Under the pieces are notes generated by a model. It was not told the DNA's origin and did no database searches. It worked only from the letters and a program-made list of their open reading frames with translations. A stretch of DNA of 64,000 bases from Nocardia abscessus. Its GTDB lineage: Bacteria > Actinomycetota > Actinomycetes > Mycobacteriales > Mycobacteriaceae. A program made the position numbers and the translations under genes. Numbering within the stretch: position 1 is the stretch's first letter; the number at the start of each line of letters is the position of its first letter. The DNA lies in NCBI RefSeq assembly GCF_015477775.1, contig NZ_JADLQO010000019.1:124001-188000 (forward strand). Reading direction: 5' to 3'. Below are positions 25,865 through 33,429 of the stretch, piece after piece.

Positions 25865-27196
25865 CTACCGAATTCCAGGGGTGGCGGGGTGCGGGCCGAC
25901 GCAGCCGAGGATGAAGCAGCCCGGTGGCCAATTCGCGAACGGCGCGGACATGGGCTTGCCCAGGCAGGACAGCGGGTTGCAGCCCGGGTAGGCCATCGGG
26001 CCGATGCCGAGTGCGGCGAGGGTCGCGTCCGGATTCGAGATCATCGGATCGGACAGTTGGACATCCGATTGCTGTTCGTAGGGTGCCGCGGCGGGTATGC
26101 GGGGCTCCCGGAAGGCGGCGCCGACCGCACGCAGGACATCGTGCGGGAAGCTCAACGCGCTCCCCGGAACCGTGACGCCGGTCCAACTGACCATCAATCC
26201 GAGGCTCGGCACGATGAAGTTGTCCTGGCGCATCATGCCCGACATCTGCATCGCGTCCGGCGGCAGACCGGGAAAGTAGTTGGCGCAGTCCGGCCCGTTC
26301 ACGACGAACAGGAAGCCGTAGCAAGGGTTCGTCGGGGTGGGCCGGCCGGCCTGCGCGAGATAATCCGCCGAAATGATTTGATGACCGCCCCACTGGCCGC
26401 GGTTGGTGAGCAGTAGGCCGAGCTTGGCGAAATCGTCCGGCGGCAGCAGCAGATGCGCGTAACCGTAGGTGTTTCCGCTGCGGTCACGCCCCCAAAAGTA
26501 ATCGGTCGGCGGAATACCCAACGGATCGAACAGCTTTCGCTGCGCATACGCCTGGAAGTCCTCGTCGACCGCACGCTGGATGACGTACACGAGCAGATCG
26601 ACAGCCCGCTGACTGTAGCGCCACTCGGCGCCCTGCTGTTGATCGATCGGCATCGCCAACGCCTGCGCGACCACGTTGGGGTCGATTTGCGCCAGCCCGG
26701 TGATGCCCTCGGAGGCCACCGCCACCCGCATGCCGCTGGATTCGATGAGCAGATTCCGCACCGTGATCGCGCGATGTCCGGCATCACCGAGCTCGGGCGG
26801 CAGATAGGCGCCGATCGGGTCGTCGAGCCGCAGCCGCTGCTCGTCCACCGCGATCCCGGCCACCATCGAAACCACACTCTTGGTGCTGCTCCATAGATTC
26901 CACGGCACACCGGCGGCCCGCGTGTTGTTCGGGCCGGTCGCGATCAGGCAATTGTTCCGAAAAATCTGCAGCGTCGTGCGCGTCGAATCCGCCGCGAGCG
27001 CCACAGCCTGGCGCAGCGCCGCCGAATCGAGTCCGACCTCCTCCGGCGTCGCCGTTTCGGGTACCCGTCCACTGCTGACCGCGCAATGCCTCACCCCGTC
27101 CGGCGCGGCCTGTGCCAACACCGGTGCACCAACCCCCAGCATCGCCGCGGCCACCGTAATGGCAGCCACCGCAATGCTTCTCATACCTCGACCCAC
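25865..27196 (-). CDS. Secreted beta-lactamase-family serine hydrolase
   Basis: The 443-residue protein starts with a signal peptide (hydrophobic residues about 6-27, cleavage near AQAAP). The SxxK nucleophile motif is Ser103-Ser-Thr-Lys106 in WNLWSSTKSVVSM, followed by WRYSQRAVDLL with the YxN-like Tyr. These place it in the class C beta-lactamase/esterase/DD-peptidase family; true beta-lactam hydrolysis is not implied. The C-terminal 70 residues are Pro/Cys-rich and unusual. The start is the GTG at 27196 with GGAGG upstream; an in-frame ATG at 27184 is possible. It is probably exported and acts in the envelope. Confidence 0.88.
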   Translation of the reverse strand: MGRGMRSIAVAAITVAAAMLGVGAPVLAQAAPDGVRHCAVSSGRVPETATPEEVGLDSAALRQAVALAADSTRTTLQIFRNNCLIATGPNNTRAAGVPWNLWSSTKSVVSMVAGIAVDEQRLRLDDPIGAYLPPELGDAGHRAITVRNLLIESSGMRVAVASEGITGLAQIDPNVVAQALAMPIDQQQGAEWRYSQRAVDLLVYVIQRAVDEDFQAYAQRKLFDPLGIPPTDYFWGRDRSGNTYGYAHLLLPPDDFAKLGLLLTNRGQWGGHQIISADYLAQAGRPTPTNPCYGFLFVVNGPDCANYFPGLPPDAMQMSGMMRQDNFIVPSLGLMVSWTGVTVPGSALSFPHDVLRAVGAAFREPRIPAAAPYEQQSDVQLSDPMISNPDATLAALGIGPMAYPGCNPLSCLGKPMSAPFANWPPGCFILGCVGPHPATPGIR

Positions 27197-27267
27197 GCCG
27201 GCCTCCGCTCTCGACGAACTTCACCTGGCTCATCGCCCCCACCTCACCCCCGGTTACCACCTTGAGT

Positions 27268-27286
27268 GCCCCCACTTGTAGGGGGC
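27268..27286 (-). terminator. Possible hairpin terminator between TetR and hydrolase genes
   Basis: GCCCCC and GGGGGC form a perfect 6-bp GC stem around a 7-base loop, 81 bp downstream of the TetR gene stop on the minus strand. No U-tract follows, so it would be an atypical terminator. Confidence 0.3.
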
Positions 27287-27366
27287 GAACCTGCACCGAC
27301 ACCGCAGCCGCCCGCCGGACGACGCGAAAGTGCCCGTCGCGGTGCCAGGTGCTGGATCGCTCTCGG

Positions 27367-27978
27367 TCAACCGCGCGCCGGTTCGATGTCGAGCGCGCGT
27401 TGGAGTTGGCCGGCCCACCAGCGCAGGTGAGCGGTCGAGTCTTGTGCTGCGGCGCCGGTGAGGCCCGCACTCCGACGGAAGTCGCTGCCGTAGAGGGGCT
27501 CGGTTGCCATCGCCTGGTGGAGGGCCGCGACCGCGAGGCGCGTCTCGTCGAGGGAACTTCCGGGGGGTCGACTCCGATGGAGCGCGTCGACGACCGGGTC
27601 GAGCATGCCGGCGCCACGGTCGCGCCATCCCGCCGCGTGCAGCGCCACCGCGAGTTCGCCGTAGCCGTGCCGGTACACGGTCTCGAGCGACTCGACGAGG
27701 TCGAGGAGATCGGTGCCGTGCTCCAGCCATGCGGCGACGACGTCCTGGAGCGCGGCTCGAAGCCGCCGTCCGCCGTGGCGAAGGAGTTCGGCGAGCAGCT
27801 TCTCGCGATTGCCGAAGTGATGCGTGACGCCGGCGTCGGTCATGCCGACCCGCGCTGCCACTGCCCGCACCTGTACGGCGGCGACGCCTCCCTCGGCGAG
27901 CAGCGAAGCCGCGGCATCGAGGATCAATCGGCGGGCTTCGTCCGGTGGTCTGCGCGTTCTCGGGTTGGTCACCGTCAA
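27367..27978 (-). CDS. TetR-family repressor
   Basis: The 203-residue regulator has an N-terminal HTH: LILDAAASLLAEGGVAAV, then VRAVAARVGMTDAGVTHHFGNREKLLAELL, the standard TetR recognition helix followed by HHFGNREKLL. The ligand domain is unknown. The start is the TTG at 27978, where AAGG lies six bases upstream; a GTG at 27972 is the alternative. It is divergent from the alpha/beta-hydrolase gene with two inverted repeats in between, the nearer of which overlaps its own ribosome site, so autoregulation plus control of the hydrolase is likely. Confidence 0.9.
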   Translation of the reverse strand: MTVTNPRTRRPPDEARRLILDAAASLLAEGGVAAVQVRAVAARVGMTDAGVTHHFGNREKLLAELLRHGGRRLRAALQDVVAAWLEHGTDLLDLVESLETVYRHGYGELAVALHAAGWRDRGAGMLDPVVDALHRSRPPGSSLDETRLAVAALHQAMATEPLYGSDFRRSAGLTGAAAQDSTAHLRWWAGQLQRALDIEPARG

Positions 27979-27983
27979 ATATT

Positions 27984-28036
27984 ACCTTGACTGGCCAAGG
28001 TTTCACTGCGTACCGTTACCTCGACAGCTCAAGGTA
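27984..28036. promoter_or_regulatory. Tandem TetR operator sites
   Basis: Two related inverted repeats. ACCTTG and CAAGGT with a 6-bp spacer lie at 27984-28001. TACCTCGA and TCAAGGTA (one mismatch) lie at 28017-28036. They are offset by 34 bp, about three helical turns, and sit between the divergent TetR and hydrolase genes. Confidence 0.7.
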
Positions 28037-28108
28037 GATCGGAAAGGGCAGGACGATGTTCGAAATCACGGCGCCGAGAGGTCAATTCGGCACGGAGGTG
28101 GATCGGCG

Positions 28109-29329
28109 ATGACAGACATGAGCCTCACGCTGCACGACGTCACACTTCGAGGCACGGTGACCGGCACGGGCCCCACGGTCCTGCTGCTTCACGCGGGCGA
28201 AGAGCGTCGCGAGGTCTGGGCACCGGTCACGGAGGGGATGACCGAGTGCGGACTGCGGACGGTGGCCTTCGATCTACGCGGGCACGGCGAGAGTTCCGGG
28301 CGAGCAACCACTTTGCGGGCGGTCGCCGGCGACGTGATCGAGATGGTGGCTCGCGAACCGGCGCCGATCGTGGTGGTGGGCGCCTCCCTCGGCGGGTTTG
28401 CCGCGGTCGACGCCCTCGCGGAGCCGTCCGTCGCGCAGCGCGTCGCCGGCCTCGTGCTCGTGGACGTCGTTCCTGATGTCGACGCGGGTCGGGCCCGCCG
28501 CTGGCTCGACGACCACGGGCTCCTCGCGCGCAACGCCGAGCTCGCCGACGACATTCTCGCCTCCCGCTCCGAGCTGCACGCGATCGTCGCGGCATCGGAC
28601 CTGCCCATCCTGCTCGTGCGGGGAGGGCCACGGTCTCCGCTCGGCGACGCCGACGTGGACCGGCTACGCATGGCCAACCGACGCGTCACCGTTACCCGCA
28701 TACCGGACGCCGGGCATCTCGTCGCTCGCGACGCCCCGGCGGAACTCGCGCGGATCGTTTCGGCGCACGCGAGCAAGTGGCTCGCCACCGACGAGGTCGT
28801 TCGCCGCGCGTTCGAGCTACAGCGCACGCTAGGCGCAGAACGGATCGATCACCCAGGGGGGACCCTGTTCGAGCACCTCCGCCGGGTGTACGCCCTCACT
28901 GTCGAATGGAACGCCGCGCCGCGAACCCGGCTGGCGTCGATCTGTCACGCGTCGTACGGCACCGCCGGGTTCGGGCACGCCCTGCTGCCGACCACGGATC
29001 ATCGACGGCTGCACGAAGTCATCGGCCCTGACGCGGCAGCGCTGGTGTACCTCTACGGCGCATGTGATCGCGCGCGCACCTACCGTGAGCTCGGCCGACG
29101 ACCCTTGCCCGTGGCCGACAGATTCACCGGCGGCTCGAAGATGATCGAAGGAACCGAGCTCCGTGATTTCGCCGTCCTGACCATCGCCAACGAACTCGAC
29201 ATCGCCCGCCACGCCCAGTTGCCACCGTCGATTCGCAGCGACATCTGCGACCTCTTCGCCGCGCTGGCCACCTACGCGCCGGACGAGGCGGCGGTAGCGC
29301 TCGCCGAAGCCGGAGAGACGTGCCACTGA
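28109..29329 (+). CDS. Alpha/beta hydrolase fused to a DUF6817-like domain
   Basis: The protein has 406 residues. The first 240 form an alpha/beta hydrolase: TVLLLHAGEERREVW (oxyanion region), VVGASLGGFAAV with nucleophile Ser in GASLGG, and DAGHLVARDAP with the catalytic His. Residues about 255-390 are a different all-helical domain: HPGGTLFEHLRRVY, ICHASYGTAGFGHALL and VYLYGACDRAR resemble DUF6817, a metal-dependent HD-like family. The fusion is uncommon in my knowledge. The ATG at 28109 follows GGAGG. It is divergent from the TetR gene and is the likely target of the tandem operators. Confidence 0.8.
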   Translation: MTDMSLTLHDVTLRGTVTGTGPTVLLLHAGEERREVWAPVTEGMTECGLRTVAFDLRGHGESSGRATTLRAVAGDVIEMVAREPAPIVVVGASLGGFAAVDALAEPSVAQRVAGLVLVDVVPDVDAGRARRWLDDHGLLARNAELADDILASRSELHAIVAASDLPILLVRGGPRSPLGDADVDRLRMANRRVTVTRIPDAGHLVARDAPAELARIVSAHASKWLATDEVVRRAFELQRTLGAERIDHPGGTLFEHLRRVYALTVEWNAAPRTRLASICHASYGTAGFGHALLPTTDHRRLHEVIGPDAAALVYLYGACDRARTYRELGRRPLPVADRFTGGSKMIEGTELRDFAVLTIANELDIARHAQLPPSIRSDICDLFAALATYAPDEAAVALAEAGETCH

Positions 29330-29347
29330 GCCGCGCCGCTGAGGCGC

Positions 29348-30301
29348 TCAGTCTTCGAGCCGCCAACCGCGGCTGATGAAGAGGGGCACAAAGTGCTGCG
29401 GAATGTAGAGGCGGTCTTCTGGGTTGGGGATCTCGAAGTATCGCTGTGCGGCGCGCAGTGTGTCGTCGTTGCGGCTGAGGTCGATCACCGCACGGTCCGG
29501 TGGTTGGCGTCGGGCAAGGTATCGGATCTCGAATGCCTCGAAACGGAGTGGCTCCTGCGGATCGAACACTCCCTTCTTGTCGGCCCGGGCCTGCTTGACG
29601 AAAGCGCGGGCGCGTTTCAGCGGCAATGAGTTGTCGGCGACGTCGTTTGCGGTGCCAGGTTCGAGTACGCCGTCGAGCAGGGTGATATCGCGGAAGGGAT
29701 CGAGGTTGGGCCAGATGAAGAACGGCAGCGCGGCTCCGCGTTGCAGCTGGCGTTCGTTGTAGGTCAGCGGCCGCGGACTCGGCACAGTGGGGTTCTTCTG
29801 ATCGCGGTTGACGAAGGCGAGGAAGCGGCCGTGGGAATCGAACACCTCGAACTCGAAGGCCAGGAAGTAATGGAAGTCGGCTACGGTCTGGCCGAGTGCG
29901 GTCATGTCCGACTGCACGAGTTCTCGAAGCGAGTCGCCGGCCTTCTGGGCGTGCTGGTGGTGATTGGCGGCCGCGCCGGCGCCGATCCTGGTTCGTAGAT
30001 GCGCCTCGAGCGACGGATCGAGTTCGAATGCGCCGAATTCGGGTCGGAAGGGATCCGACAGATAGGTCTCCCAGTCATCGGAGTCCAGGGATGTCTGGGA
30101 GTCGGCCCCGGGAAGATCGATCTTCTTTTCCGGGGTGTCGATTCCGAGGAACCGCACCGTCATGCTGCCCTGCACGTGGACGCCGGTCGTGTCGCCGTCG
30201 GGTATGGATCGTTCGAGTGATTGCGGGACGCCGCCGCTGTCGCGTCGGATGCCGGACACAGATCGGGGGCGGTTTTTCACAGTGAAGAAGGCGTCGGTCA
30301 T
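29348..30301 (-). CDS. Thermonuclease (SNase)-like protein, expanded
   Basis: A 317-residue cytoplasmic-type protein without signal peptide. Around residues 35-60, DGDTTGVHVQG and MTVRFLGIDTPEKK match the staphylococcal-nuclease core, including the calcium Asp, the catalytic Arg and the GIDTPE loop. Later, HQHAQKAGDSLRELV and FEVFDSHGRFLAFVN correspond to the SNase helix and the second catalytic Arg strand, but a 55-residue insertion separates the parts. The C-terminal 130 residues are unlike known SNases. The ATG at 30301 has GGAAG upstream. Its gene points away from the toxin-like gene across a 553-bp gap. Confidence 0.68.
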   Translation of the reverse strand: MTDAFFTVKNRPRSVSGIRRDSGGVPQSLERSIPDGDTTGVHVQGSMTVRFLGIDTPEKKIDLPGADSQTSLDSDDWETYLSDPFRPEFGAFELDPSLEAHLRTRIGAGAAANHHQHAQKAGDSLRELVQSDMTALGQTVADFHYFLAFEFEVFDSHGRFLAFVNRDQKNPTVPSPRPLTYNERQLQRGAALPFFIWPNLDPFRDITLLDGVLEPGTANDVADNSLPLKRARAFVKQARADKKGVFDPQEPLRFEAFEIRYLARRQPPDRAVIDLSRNDDTLRAAQRYFEIPNPEDRLYIPQHFVPLFISRGWRLED

Positions 30302-30854
30302 GTCGCGCTTCCTATCGTTCGATCGGGCGCCCCCCGCGATAGTCAGGCCCCATCCTCGGCCGTTCCGCAAACGTCGACGCGAGTACTCGACTACGCGAAT
30401 CAGAGATCGACCGACCGAATACGCAGCCGCTGGAGGACCAGTACTTCCGCGTGCACGGCGAGGGCGGCCGGTCGAATGCGGCTTCGACCCCGCCGCCGCG
30501 TCAGCTCACCGAAGGGCGCCGTCGTTGGTTCGGGTAGTCATTTACTCGCAACTCGGCGACCGGTCCCGAATCTATCGATGTTTGCAATGCCTCGTGGAAT
30601 CGTGACAGTGGGAGCGGGGTAGCGGAAACCCCGCCCTCGCCGCACCGATGATCGCCCGCGTCATCGACGCGTGGGACCGACCCGCCGGGAACGAACGCTC
30701 CGAGTCGCTCCTGCACGAAGGGGCAGGGTTGGCTGCCCGTAAGGGCAAATCGAGTCGTGCGGGGCGTGTGAAACGTACGATCGATCACGCTTGCGTCGGC
30801 CGCGGTTCGGTGCGGTCGAAGCGGTCGCACGCTCATCAGCCGCGGAGGCCACCG
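30302..30854. other. 553-bp divergent intergenic region upstream of the toxin-like gene
   Basis: It lies between the SNase-like gene and the toxin-like gene. Several overlapping open frames exist, but none has both a start with ribosome site and a recognisable product. It must carry promoters in both directions. Confidence 0.45.
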
Positions 30855-32021
30855 ATGCGCATTGCCGAGAATTACGAGACCACCGCGCAGGTGCGTCCGG
30901 CGCATCACTCCCGCACGTCCGCGGGGAGTCCCGGTCCGGGGAATATCGCCCTGCTACAGCGGTCCGCCGGGAATGCGGCGGTCGCTCAGTTGTTGGCGAG
31001 GCAGGTCACGGTCCAGCGGTGCGGGGCGACGCCGTGTGAGGAATGCGCGGATAAGGAGCGGGAGCACGATCGCGGGGCGGAGACCGTACAGCGAGTGTGC
31101 GACCCGAGCACCCAGAGTTGTCCGCCGGTCGATCCCGGCCCCGGCGCGGATGTCTCGGCGGTCGATTTCGAACTGCTGTCGACTCTGGCGCAGATCGACG
31201 CGCAGCGCCCGACCACGAATCCGGCGATGAACCGCGTGCTGTCGCGGGTCATTCCGGCGTCGGCGCTGGCAGGGGCCGCGCCGGTGGTCGCCTATGCCGG
31301 GATGGTCGGCGTCGGCGGCGCGGGCGCGAGTTCGAGTGTCCCGACGGGGCTGCTCGCCACGGAAGCGCTTGCGGGCGAAGGCATTGCCGCCGCGCAGGGA
31401 ATCGCGGCCGCGCAGGGCGTCGCGGCGACGAGCACGGCGGTGGTCGAGGGCGGCTCGCTGGGGGCGGCGCTGATGAGTGCCGGTGAGGGGCTGCTGGCGA
31501 TCGAGGCGGCCGGCGGCGCGGAGATCGAGGCGGCCACCGGGCCGCCCGGATGGGTGGTCGGCGCGGTCGTGCTGATCGCGGCGGGTGCGGCGATCGGCGC
31601 CGGCTACATCCTGCTGCGCCACCCGGACACGGTGCGCGCCGCGAACACCACGAGCACACCGACCACCGCCCCGGTGACATCCACCCGCCGATACCCCAAC
31701 CAGACGTGCGAGAACGAGGAATTGGACCGGTTGCAGGCCGAGAAGGAAAGGATCTGCGGGCGCATTCCCGGGCAGAGTTGCAGTCCGTCCAAGGTGAGTC
31801 CGAAGAAGCTCGACCGGATGCCGTGCTCGCTGATCCGGTTGCGAATCCAGGCGCTGCGGGACTGCCTGGCCATCCGCAACGACATCCAGAACCGGTGTTT
31901 CGGCGGTGTACCCGACCCCCGCCACCAGCAGGCCATCGCCGAAATCCAGAACGCGATCAATCAGTGCCTCGCGCTGGAGGCGGTCAATTGCGCGCCGGGG
32001 CACCCGATGGCGAATCAATGA
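30855..32021 (+). CDS. Putative eCIS-type polymorphic toxin with C-terminal Ntox16-like domain
   Basis: The protein has 388 residues in three parts. Residues 31-60, ALLQRSAGNAAVAQLLAR then VQRCGATPCEEC, match the leader found on cargo and DUF4157-type proteins of actinobacterial extracellular contractile injection systems. The middle (about 135-255) is Ala/Gly-rich with two hydrophobic stretches. Residues 285-379 hold eight cysteines (285, 301, 309, 324, 337, 348, 371, 379) and NRCFGGVPDPRHQQAI, the pattern of the Novel toxin 16 domain. The ATG at 30855 follows GGAGG. Its stop overlaps the ankyrin gene by 4 bp, as in toxin-immunity pairs. Toxicity is inferred. Confidence 0.72.
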   Translation: MRIAENYETTAQVRPAHHSRTSAGSPGPGNIALLQRSAGNAAVAQLLARQVTVQRCGATPCEECADKEREHDRGAETVQRVCDPSTQSCPPVDPGPGADVSAVDFELLSTLAQIDAQRPTTNPAMNRVLSRVIPASALAGAAPVVAYAGMVGVGGAGASSSVPTGLLATEALAGEGIAAAQGIAAAQGVAATSTAVVEGGSLGAALMSAGEGLLAIEAAGGAEIEAATGPPGWVVGAVVLIAAGAAIGAGYILLRHPDTVRAANTTSTPTTAPVTSTRRYPNQTCENEELDRLQAEKERICGRIPGQSCSPSKVSPKKLDRMPCSLIRLRIQALRDCLAIRNDIQNRCFGGVPDPRHQQAIAEIQNAINQCLALEAVNCAPGHPMANQ

Positions 32022-32650
32022 CCGCAGGAAACCTTTTCGCGCTCATCGCCGACCACGACGTGGCCGGGGTCGCCGCGGCCTTGGCCTCGGGCGCCGACCC
32101 GAACGGTCTCCAGAACCGCGCACCCCGCTGGCGGCCGTTGCACGCCGCGCTCGAGGAGCTGGAGGACGGCGGCTCGACCGACGTGATCGTCCTACTCCTC
32201 CGGCACGGCGCGGATGTCGACGGGTGGGACGGCGACCGCGATGCCACGCCGCTGCTGATGGCGTTCTTCCGCGAACAGTGGGGTGCGGTGCGCCTGCTGG
32301 CGGCCGCGGGCGCGTCCATGGACACGGTCGGTTCGGAGGGCGACACGCCGCTACTGTGCGCGGTGGAATCCGGTGATCCCGAACTCATCCGGCTGGTGCT
32401 GCTGTGCGGTCCCGGTGCGACGCTCGAACGCCCGCGCGGGCTGGACGGGGTCACCCCGCTCGGGCTCGCCGTGTGCCGAGGCGATGTCGCCACTGTCCGC
32501 GCCCTGCTCGCGGCGGGCGCGAATCCGCACACCCCCGACGCCGACTATCGGCGCGCGCTCGAACGACTGCCGGAGCGCACCGACGAGAACGCGGCCGCCG
32601 TGGACGAAATCGCGGCGTTGCTGCGCGCCACCCGCCCTGAACCTTCCTGA
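32018..32650 (+). CDS. Ankyrin-repeat protein, candidate immunity protein
   Basis: A 210-residue protein made of about five ankyrin repeats. Repeat signatures include AALASGADPNGLQ, PLHAALEEL, VLLLRHGADVDGWD, TPLLMAFF, TPLLCAVESGDPELIRLV, TPLGLAVCRGDVATVRALLAAGANPH. There is no signal peptide or membrane helix, so it is cytoplasmic. The ATG at 32018 overlaps the toxin-like gene's stop (ATGA), ensuring coupled synthesis. Ankyrin proteins are recurring immunity partners of polymorphic toxins, so neutralising the Ntox16-like domain is the best hypothesis; a general protein-binding role is the alternative. Confidence 0.85.
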   Translation: MTAGNLFALIADHDVAGVAAALASGADPNGLQNRAPRWRPLHAALEELEDGGSTDVIVLLLRHGADVDGWDGDRDATPLLMAFFREQWGAVRLLAAAGASMDTVGSEGDTPLLCAVESGDPELIRLVLLCGPGATLERPRGLDGVTPLGLAVCRGDVATVRALLAAGANPHTPDADYRRALERLPERTDENAAAVDEIAALLRATRPEPS

Positions 32651-32756
32651 CTGATGACCCTCTCGGCCACTCGATCGATAAGGGGACCCGGCCGCGCCCC
32701 GGCGGGCCGACGCAGCACGCCTTCTGGGCGTTGGACCGATCCACATAGGGGGGCGA

Positions 32757-33368
32757 TCACGAGGGTGATCGTGAGCCGGCTCCGGCCGCCAAGCCTTCGA
32801 GGAGGTCGTGCACCAGGCTCGCCGCTTGGCCGCGAGCGCGGTGCCGGTCGTCGGTCTCGGTGATGGTCAGTGACAGTTCGGTCAGGGCGCCGTAGAACGC
32901 ACTGGCGATCAGTTCGGCGGGGTATGGCCGGATGAGCGCGACGTCCAGGAGATTGCGTACCGCCTCGACGACCAAGCCGCCGAGATGGCGCTGATCCAGT
33001 TCACGCCAGCGCTGCCAGCCGAGGCCGATCGGGCCCTGCAGGAGCACCACGTGCCGGTACTCGCGTTCGGCGCAGACGTCGAGGAATTCCTCCACGCCAC
33101 GGTCGACGCGTTCGAATGGGTCAGAGACCGAGTCGATCGCGCTTCTGATGCGTTGGGCCGCTCGATTCTCGAGATCGTCCACGATCGCTTCGAACAGTCC
33201 GCGCTTGCCGTCGAAGTGGTGATACAGCGCGCCGCGGGTGAGACCGGCGGCGCGCACCAGTTCCTCCGCCGACAGGTCCGCGTACTCACGTTCGGCGAAC
33301 AACCGTCCTGCGGTGTCGAGCAGCACCTGACGGGTGTTCTCCGCGTACTTCTCGCGCAACGCTTCCAT
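32757..33368 (-). CDS. TetR-family repressor
   Basis: The 203-residue regulator has the HTH region TRQVLLDTAGRLFAEREYAD and AEELVRAAGLTRGALYHHF followed by DGKRGLFEAI, a textbook TetR/AcrR pattern. The ligand domain ends with a helical dimer segment. The start is the ATG at 33368. It is divergent from the amine oxidase gene, and the short space between them carries a perfect dyad, so it most likely represses that gene and itself. Confidence 0.92.
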   Translation of the reverse strand: MEALREKYAENTRQVLLDTAGRLFAEREYADLSAEELVRAAGLTRGALYHHFDGKRGLFEAIVDDLENRAAQRIRSAIDSVSDPFERVDRGVEEFLDVCAEREYRHVVLLQGPIGLGWQRWRELDQRHLGGLVVEAVRNLLDVALIRPYPAELIASAFYGALTELSLTITETDDRHRARGQAASLVHDLLEGLAAGAGSRSPS

Positions 33369-33382
33369 ACATTATGGATATC

Positions 33383-33399
33383 ACATACAGTGTGTATGT
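33383..33399. promoter_or_regulatory. TetR operator
   Basis: ACATACA, a 3-bp spacer GTG and TGTATGT form a perfect inverted repeat between the divergent TetR and amine oxidase genes. It lies 15 bp upstream of the TetR start. Confidence 0.75.
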
Positions 33400-33429
33400 C
33401 GGATACATGGTGTACGAAGGCGGTGCGAA

